From Burkholderiales bacterium (GTDB taxonomy: Bacteria > Pseudomonadota > Gammaproteobacteria > Burkholderiales > Burkholderiaceae_C), in assembly GCA_947474755.1 (NCBI GenBank), contig CANJJE010000007.1, positions 1-64,000 on the forward strand: a stretch of DNA of 64,000 nucleotides. Direction: 5' to 3'. Below, in pieces: positions 58,855 to 64,000 of this stretch; within the stretch, counting starts at the first letter, position 1; every line of letters begins with the position of its first letter. The notes under the pieces were generated by a model. That model saw nothing but the letters and a program-made list of their open reading frames with translations, had not been told where the DNA came from and made no database searches. The translations under genes and the position numbers were made by a program.

Positions 58855-60234
58855 TCAGACCGTGCTTGTTTGCACCAGCAACGCGCCACTGGTGCGGTTG
58901 ATCGTCGGATCGACGACTATCAGCGAGCCGCCCGTCCGGTTTGAAGCATAGGCTTCCACCGGCAGCGGCTGCTGCGTTTCGACGATGACCCGGCCGATCT
59001 CGTTGACGCCGAGCTGATGCGCATCGACCACTCCGAGCGTGTGGATGTCGAGCCGGTTCTCGATGCTGGCGATTCGTGCCTGCACCCAGCGGTTGCCATG
59101 GCGCACCCAGTACTTGCGACCCACCACCGCGGGTTCGGTGTCCAGCCAGGCAAGCGTTGCGGGAAAGCTTTGCTGTCCGTTGACGCTGTTCGGCGTCGCG
59201 ATCCAGTCGCCGCGGGACACATCGAGCTGGCGGTCGAGCACGACGCCGGCCGACCAGCCGGCCTGGGCGCGCTCGACCACGCTGCCGGCCAGCCGCACTT
59301 CCGCGACCACGGCGCGTTCGCCGCTCGGGAAGATCTGCACCTCATCGCCAGCCTTCACGGTGCCGTGGGCGATACGCCCGTACAGACTGCGCGGCTGGTG
59401 GCCGACCCCCGTGCTGCCATCGCCGTCGTCTCTGGCGACGTACTGCACCGGTATCAGCAGGTCGCCTTCGGTGCGCTCCTGGGCGACCGGCAGCGATTCG
59501 AGCAATTGCAGCAGCGTCGGCCCGCCATACCAGGTACTCCAGTCGCTCACGTCGGTGACGACGGTCTGAGTCACGTTGTCACCGCGCAAGGCCGACACTG
59601 GCACGATGCCGGCAACGGCAATGCCAGCTTCCTTGGCAAACGAGCGCAGCGCGACGCTGACCGCATCGAATGCCTGCTGCGGATCGGCCACGGCGTCGAG
59701 CTTGTTGACCGCAAACACGATGCTCGGCACGCGCAACAAGTGAGCCAGCAGCGAGTGGCGGCGAGTCTGGGGCAGCAACACCAGCGGCAACTGCCGGGTG
59801 TCGAGCTTGGTGATGTCGACCAGCACCACAGCCGCGTCGCTACCGGCCGCGGCGGTCACCATATTGCGGGTGTACTGCTCATGGCCCGGTGCGTCGGCGA
59901 TGATGAACTTGCGGTGTCGGGTGGCGAAATAGCGGTAGGCGACGTCGATCGTGATGCCCTGCTCACGCTCGGCTTCAAGGCCATCGGTCAGCAGAGACAG
60001 GTCGATGGGCGCACCGGCGGCCTTCTTCTCCAGCGTGTCGAGCTGGTCGGCCAGGATCGCCCGGCTGTCGAACAGCAGGCGGCCGATCAGCGTGCTCTTG
60101 CCGTCATCGACACTACCGGCGGTGAGGAAGCGCAAGGCGCGGTGATCCGCGACTTTCGTCAGGGACTCGCGGTGATCCGCGACTTTCGTCAGGGACTCGC
60201 GGTGATCCGGCTGCGCGTTCAGGGATGTCGTCAT
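58855..60234 (-). CDS. cysN: Sulfate adenylyltransferase subunit 1 (GTPase)
   Basis: A 459-aa EF-Tu-like GTPase that drives ATP sulfurylase CysD. G1: LRFLTAGSVDDGKSTLIGRLL; G2/switch I: EREQGITIDVAYRYF; G3: IADAPGHEQYTRNM; G4: VFAVNKLDAV. There is no fused APS kinase (CysC) domain, in keeping with a pathway that reduces APS directly. The N-terminal tail before the G domain contains a duplicated 10-residue unit DHRESLTKVA (see repeat). Its ATG shares a base with the cysD stop. Confidence 0.95.
   Translation of the reverse strand: MTTSLNAQPDHRESLTKVADHRESLTKVADHRALRFLTAGSVDDGKSTLIGRLLFDSRAILADQLDTLEKKAAGAPIDLSLLTDGLEAEREQGITIDVAYRYFATRHRKFIIADAPGHEQYTRNMVTAAAGSDAAVVLVDITKLDTRQLPLVLLPQTRRHSLLAHLLRVPSIVFAVNKLDAVADPQQAFDAVSVALRSFAKEAGIAVAGIVPVSALRGDNVTQTVVTDVSDWSTWYGGPTLLQLLESLPVAQERTEGDLLIPVQYVARDDGDGSTGVGHQPRSLYGRIAHGTVKAGDEVQIFPSGERAVVAEVRLAGSVVERAQAGWSAGVVLDRQLDVSRGDWIATPNSVNGQQSFPATLAWLDTEPAVVGRKYWVRHGNRWVQARIASIENRLDIHTLGVVDAHQLGVNEIGRVIVETQQPLPVEAYASNRTGGSLIVVDPTINRTSGALLVQTSTV
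60141..60209. repeat. 30-bp tandem repeat within the start of cysN
   Basis: Two identical 30-bp copies (60141-60170 and 60171-60200) plus a 9-bp partial third copy, GGTGATCCG. The unit is a multiple of three and encodes DHRESLTKVA twice and DHR once more in the CysN N-terminal tail. Confidence 0.95.
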
Positions 60235-61202
60235 CAGAAATAGCCTTCCTTCTTGCGCCGTTCCATCGAAGCGTCGGAGGTTCGGTCATCCATGCGGGTC
60301 GCGCCACGTTCGCTGACCGTCACCTGCAGCGTTTCAGCGACGATTTCGGTGGCATTGGTGGCCGGGCTCTCGACCGGACAGGTGCAGGTCATGTCGCCCA
60401 CGGTGCGAAAGCGCACCCGGGCGGTCTCGACGGTCTCGCCAGCTTCGGGCGGCGTGACCTCGGTCAGGGGCACGAGCAGACCCTTGCGACGGATCACCTG
60501 CCGGTCGTGCGCGAAGTACAGGCTTGGCAGCGGGATGTCTTCGCGCGCCAGGTACAGCCACACGTCGAGCTCGGTCCAGTTGCTGATCGGGAAGGCGCGC
60601 ATGTGCTCGCCCGGCTTGATGCGGGTGTTGAACAGCGTCCACAGCTCGGGTCGCTGCTCCTTCGGCTGCCATTGGCCGAAGCTGTCGCGGTGGCTGAAGA
60701 TGCGTTCCTTCGCGCGCGCCTTTTCCTCGTCCCGGCGAGCGCCGCCCATGAGCACGTCGAAGCGGTGTTCCTCGATGGCTTCGAGCAGCGCCACGGTCTG
60801 GTGGCCGTTTCGCGATTCGAGCGGGTGCGCCAGGCGCACCGTGCCTCGCTTGATGGAGTCTTCCAGGTGCCCCACCACCAGCCGCTCGCCCATCTCGGCG
60901 ACTCGGCGGTCGCGGAACTCGATCACTTCCGGAAAGTTGTGCCCGGTGTCGACGTGCAGCAGCGGGAAGGGCAGGCGGCCCCTGAACTCATTGGGATTGT
61001 CAGCACTGACCTTGGTCTTGAAAGCCTTCTCGGCCAGACGCAGCACCACGCAGGAGTCCTTGCCGCCGGAGAACAACAGGGCAGGGCGCTCGAACGCCGC
61101 GACGGTTTCGCGCAGGATGAAGATGGCTTCTTCCTCGAGCCAGTCGAGGTGGGTCTGATCCAGCTCGGGCAGCAGTTGCTGTACGGTGGTGGCGGCGTTC
61201 AT
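60234..61202 (-). CDS. cysD: Sulfate adenylyltransferase subunit 2
   Basis: A 322-aa PAPS-reductase-fold ATP sulfurylase, forming APS from sulfate and ATP with CysN. It shows LDWLEEEAIFILRETVAAFERPALLFSGGKDSCVVLRLAEKAF (PP-loop SGGKDS), FPLLHVDTGHNFPEVIEFRD, RDEEKARAKERIFSHRD and FPISNWTELDVWLYL. The start at 61202 (ATGA overlap with cysH) is chosen over the track start at 61340. Confidence 0.96.
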   Translation of the reverse strand: MNAATTVQQLLPELDQTHLDWLEEEAIFILRETVAAFERPALLFSGGKDSCVVLRLAEKAFKTKVSADNPNEFRGRLPFPLLHVDTGHNFPEVIEFRDRRVAEMGERLVVGHLEDSIKRGTVRLAHPLESRNGHQTVALLEAIEEHRFDVLMGGARRDEEKARAKERIFSHRDSFGQWQPKEQRPELWTLFNTRIKPGEHMRAFPISNWTELDVWLYLAREDIPLPSLYFAHDRQVIRRKGLLVPLTEVTPPEAGETVETARVRFRTVGDMTCTCPVESPATNATEIVAETLQVTVSERGATRMDDRTSDASMERRKKEGYF

Positions 61203-61966
61203 GGTCTTTCTCCGGTCATCGATACGGCGCCCTCGGGTGCGGCTTCCTTGACGTGCAGGCCGCACTCCTTGGCCTTCTCGTCTTCCCACCACCATCGGCC
61301 GGCGCGGAAGTCCTCGCCCACCGCGATGGCGCGGGTACACGGGGCACAGCCAATGCTGGGCATGAACTGATCGTGCAGCGGGTTGTAGGGCACCTCGTTG
61401 GTGGCGACGTGGTGCCAGACATCGTTCCAGGTCCAGTCGGCCAGCGGATTGAACTTGATGCGCCCCTGGCCATCGCCCTCGCTGAAGGGCACGACCGCGC
61501 GAGTGTTCGACTGCTCGCGGCGCAGGCCGGTGACCCAGGCACTTCGCCCGGCCATCATGCGCGCCAGTGGTTCCATCTTGCGGATACCGCAGCAGGCCTT
61601 GCGAAGTTCCAGGCTTTGGTACATCGCGTCCTTGCCGTTGGTGGCCACGAAGTGAACGACCGATTCATTCACCGGCTTGAACACATCGACAGCGAGGCCA
61701 TAGCGTTGCTCGATGCGCGGGATCAGCGCCAGCGTCTCGGCATGCAGCATGCCGGTGTCCAGCGTCGCGATCGAGACGCCCTGCGCGCCGCCCAGTCCGT
61801 GACGCGCGATCAGGTCAGTCAGCACCATGTCCTCGACGCCGAGGCTGGTCGATTGCACGATGCAGCCTCCGTGCGCCGCAACAGCTTCCTTGAGCACTGC
61901 GACGGCGTGGGCCAGGCGATCTTCGAAGCCCGGCGTGTTGCGGGCGTAGAGGTCGATCGCGCTCAT
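61199..61966 (-). CDS. cysH: Adenylyl-sulfate (APS) reductase, 4Fe-4S type
   Basis: A 255-aa reductase giving sulfite. It carries the cluster motif CC...C-x2-C: RKACCGIRKMEPL and SIGCAPCTRAIAVGEDFRAGRWWWE, and the catalytic C-terminal Cys in KECGLH. The CC/CxxC set marks the APS-using form rather than the PAPS form of E. coli, agreeing with the missing CysC domain. Thioredoxin (trxA is in this window) is the usual reductant. It has ATGA overlaps with DUF934 upstream and cysD downstream. Confidence 0.95.
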   Translation of the reverse strand: MSAIDLYARNTPGFEDRLAHAVAVLKEAVAAHGGCIVQSTSLGVEDMVLTDLIARHGLGGAQGVSIATLDTGMLHAETLALIPRIEQRYGLAVDVFKPVNESVVHFVATNGKDAMYQSLELRKACCGIRKMEPLARMMAGRSAWVTGLRREQSNTRAVVPFSEGDGQGRIKFNPLADWTWNDVWHHVATNEVPYNPLHDQFMPSIGCAPCTRAIAVGEDFRAGRWWWEDEKAKECGLHVKEAAPEGAVSMTGERP

Positions 61967-62499
61967 ATCGATGCCCCCGCATTGAGGTAGCCGTTCGTGC
62001 CGTTCGACGCCTCATCCTCAGGGCGAGCGAAATGCGGGCGATGCTCCTGCACATCTCCCTGATAGAAACCGGGGAAGAAGGCCAGTGCGCGCTCGGCCGC
62101 TTCGCGAGACTGATCGGCGCGCAGCACCACCGCGTCGAAGCCCGTGCGTTGCAGCAGCGGCAGCATGTCGACCAGCACCTCGCCGAGTGCGCGAATCTCG
62201 CCGGGGAAGCGGTAGCGCGAGCGCAGCAGGTGAGCCTGACTGTAGGCGCGGCCATCGACCCATTTCGGGAAGCGCAGCGCGATCAGGCCCAGTCTGGGCA
62301 GGTCGGCTTCAATGTCGCGGATGTCCTGGTCGTTTTCGAGGATCACGCCCACTGGCATGCCTGTGGGCCAGTGATTGCACACGCTGTGCCATTGGAGCCA
62401 GGTCAGCAGCAGGTTCGGCTTGGGTGTGATGGTGACCATCGGGCCGTCGTCGCCATGGACGGTACGCCAAGGGTCTTGCGTGGCTTGGACGAATTTCAT
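61963..62499 (-). CDS. DUF934 family protein
   Basis: A 178-aa protein regularly found between the sulfite reductase and cysH genes in proteobacteria. It shows LENDQDIRDIEADLPRLGLIALRFPKWVDGRAYSQAHLLRSRYRFPGEIRALGEVLVDMLPLLQRTGFDAVVLR, the DUF934 core, and ends FYQGDVQEHRPHFARPEDE. The start at 62499 has GAGAAG upstream; the long track ORF to 63567 runs out of frame through cysI. It is presumed to assist sulfite reduction, but the mechanism is unknown to me. Confidence 0.88.
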   Translation of the reverse strand: MKFVQATQDPWRTVHGDDGPMVTITPKPNLLLTWLQWHSVCNHWPTGMPVGVILENDQDIRDIEADLPRLGLIALRFPKWVDGRAYSQAHLLRSRYRFPGEIRALGEVLVDMLPLLQRTGFDAVVLRADQSREAAERALAFFPGFYQGDVQEHRPHFARPEDEASNGTNGYLNAGASI

Positions 62500-62510
62500 G
62501 GTGCTTCTTC

Positions 62511-64000
62511 TCAATCCATGCGGGCGGTGTCGGCCGATGGTTCGCGCGCGGTCGTTCGGCGTACCGTATTGGTCGCTGCCTTGAAGGGGTCGAGCCCGAT
62601 GCGCTTGACGGTGTCGATGAAGCGTTCGCTGCCCTGGCGCTGCGACAGGTAGGTGTTGATCACCGCTTCGACCGCGTCGGCCGCTTCGTCGGCGGCGAAT
62701 GACGGACCGATCACCTTGCCGGCCACCGGGCCACCGCTGATCGCCGATCCGTCGGAGCCGCCAAGCGTGATCTGGTACCACTCGGCACCGTCCTTGTCGA
62801 CACCGAGGATGCCGATGTGGCCGCTGTGGTGGTGTCCGCACGAATTGATGCAGCCACTGATGTGCAGGTCGATGTCGCCGATGTCCCAGAGTTCGTCGAG
62901 GTCCTGGTAACGCTCGGTGATCTCGGCGGCCAGCGGTATCGAACGTGCATTGGCCAGCGCGCAGAAATCGCCACCGGGGCAGGCGATCATGTCGGTGAGC
63001 AGGCCGATGTTGGGCGTCGCGAAGCTGGCGTTGCGCGCGGCTTCCCACAACGCGGGCAGGTCGCTTTCGAGCACCCACGGCAGCACCAGGTTCTGGTCGT
63101 GCGAGACGCGCGACTCGCCGTGGCTGTAGCGGTCGGCGAGATCGGCGGCCAGCTCCATCTGGGCGTCGGTGATGTCGCCAGGCGCCTGCCCTGTCCGTTT
63201 CAGCGACAAGGTCACTGCCCGGTAGCCGCTCAGCTTGTGGGCGTGCACATTGCGTTCGATCCAGCGGGCGTAGCTGGCCGGGAGATCGGCGGGCATTGGG
63301 ATACCGGTCGAGGGGCGTGCAGCCACGTCTGCGGGGATCACGAAGCTCGCGTTGACGCGGTCGAATTCCGACTGCGGAATGATGTGCGCCGTGCCGCCGA
63401 CATCGCGCTCCAGGATGTCCTTGAACTCGGCGTTCACGTCGTCGACGAATCGCTGGCCTTCGGCCTTCACCAGGATCTTGATGCGTGCCTTGTAGATGTT
63501 GTCGCGCCGTCCATAGCGGTTGTAGACGCGCACGACGGCCTCGATGAAGACGAGGATCTGTTGCCACGGAAGGAATTCGCGGAATACCGTGCCGATGACT
63601 GGCGTGCGCCCCATCCCGCCGCCAACCAGCACCTTGAAGCCGACTTCGCCCATGGCGTTCTTGACCACATGCAGGCCGATGTCATGCCAGCCGATGGCTG
63701 CGCGATCTTCGATGGCCCCCGTGACCGCGATCTTGAACTTGCGCGGCAGGAAGGCGAACTCGGGGTGCAGCGTGCTCCACTGCCGCATGATTTCGCAGTA
63801 AGGCCGCGGGTCGACCGATTCGTCGGGCGCGATGCCGGCGAAGCAGTCGCTGGTGATGTTGCGGATGCAGTTGCCACTGGTCTGGATGCCATGCATGTTG
63901 ACGGCTGCCAACTGGTCCAGCACGTCGGCGCTCTTGTTCAGCGCAATCCAGTTGTATTGCAGGTTCTGCCGCGTCGTGAAGTGTGCATAGCCTCGGTCGT
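62511..64000 (-). CDS. cysI: Nitrite/sulfite reductase hemoprotein (CysI-type), N-terminus off the window
   Basis: At least 496 residues of a siroheme/4Fe-4S reductase. The reverse-strand frame is open to the window edge (GYAHFTTRQNLQYNWIALNKSADVLDQL), so the start lies outside. The cluster cysteines are C-x5-C in IACPGGDFCALA and C-x3-C in SGCINSCGHHHSGHIGILG. Also visible are GIQTSGNCIRNITSD, LPRKFKIAVTGA and KVLVGGGMGRTPVIG. Placement in a cys operon with cobA favours sulfite over nitrite as substrate. The C-terminal tail is short and ends 11 bp before DUF934. Confidence 0.92.
   Translation of the reverse strand, partial: DRGYAHFTTRQNLQYNWIALNKSADVLDQLAAVNMHGIQTSGNCIRNITSDCFAGIAPDESVDPRPYCEIMRQWSTLHPEFAFLPRKFKIAVTGAIEDRAAIGWHDIGLHVVKNAMGEVGFKVLVGGGMGRTPVIGTVFREFLPWQQILVFIEAVVRVYNRYGRRDNIYKARIKILVKAEGQRFVDDVNAEFKDILERDVGGTAHIIPQSEFDRVNASFVIPADVAARPSTGIPMPADLPASYARWIERNVHAHKLSGYRAVTLSLKRTGQAPGDITDAQMELAADLADRYSHGESRVSHDQNLVLPWVLESDLPALWEAARNASFATPNIGLLTDMIACPGGDFCALANARSIPLAAEITERYQDLDELWDIGDIDLHISGCINSCGHHHSGHIGILGVDKDGAEWYQITLGGSDGSAISGGPVAGKVIGPSFAADEAADAVEAVINTYLSQRQGSERFIDTVKRIGLDPFKAATNTVRRTTAREPSADTARMD

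Noticed and set aside
60141-60209. CRISPR-like array
   Set aside because: The repeats are directly adjacent with no spacers and lie in the cysN coding frame.
62500-63567. Long N-terminal extension of the DUF934 ORF (534 aa)
   Set aside because: It is an out-of-frame reading of cysI, full of Arg/His; DUF934 begins at 62499.

Overview
The window is gene-dense, high-GC bacterial chromosome. Gene content and order point to a betaproteobacterium, most likely of the Burkholderiales or a nearby order: carA(TTG start)-carB-greA-DUF4149, yhbY/rlmE-ftsH-folP-glmM-pstSCAB-phoUBR, priB between rpsF and rpsR, a DUF934 gene in the cys cluster, and a 4.5S RNA close to dnaX. I cannot name a genus from sequence alone. 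No rRNA, tRNA, CRISPR array or intact transposon was seen.

Layout. 1-2847: the end of a BI-1/YccA membrane protein, a GlcG/HbpS-like protein and two translationally coupled ATP-grasp genes of unknown product. 2982-14131: core genes carAB, greA, DUF4149, yhbY (reverse), rlmE, ftsH, folP and glmM. 14147-21558: a fasciclin lipoprotein facing the complete phosphate regulon operon pstSCAB-phoU-phoB-phoR, with PHO boxes pointing both ways between them. 21579-25556 (reverse): a GT-C-like membrane protein, rpmE2, rho and trxA. 25677-31726: an AddB/AddA-like helicase-nuclease pair. 31867-33747: a pseudokinase-HDOD protein behind a consensus sigma-54 promoter. 33848-36732 (reverse): murI, an SRAP protein, the 4.5S SRP RNA (ffs) and a PurM-like protein. 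36861-45601: dnaX-ybaB-recR, a MAPEG protein, mltD/gloB (reverse), a methyltransferase, rnhA, and the rpsF-priB-rpsR-rplI operon ending in a strong terminator.

46178-55264 is the most distinctive part. Five consecutive genes of about 645, 133, 711, 758 and 290 aa match the architecture of acetophenone carboxylase (Apc), an ATP-dependent ketone carboxylase described in anaerobic aromatic degraders. A CobW-type GTPase overlaps the last gene. Upstream lies a perfect FNR-type palindrome (TTGAT-N4-ATCAA) centred 41.5 bp before the start inferred from a -10-like hexamer, suggesting induction under oxygen limitation. The true substrate (an aryl or alkyl ketone) cannot be read from the sequence, and no adjacent CoA-ligase or thiolase is visible.

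55350-64000: ylqF, a short IS21 istB relic, a ferredoxin-NADP reductase with ferredoxin, and on the reverse strand an assimilatory sulfate reduction operon cysI(partial)-DUF934-cysH-cysD-cysN-cobA. It reads sulfate to APS (CysDN), APS to sulfite (4Fe-4S-type CysH) and sulfite to sulfide (CysI), with CobA providing the siroheme precursor. CysN carries an in-frame 30-bp tandem duplication.
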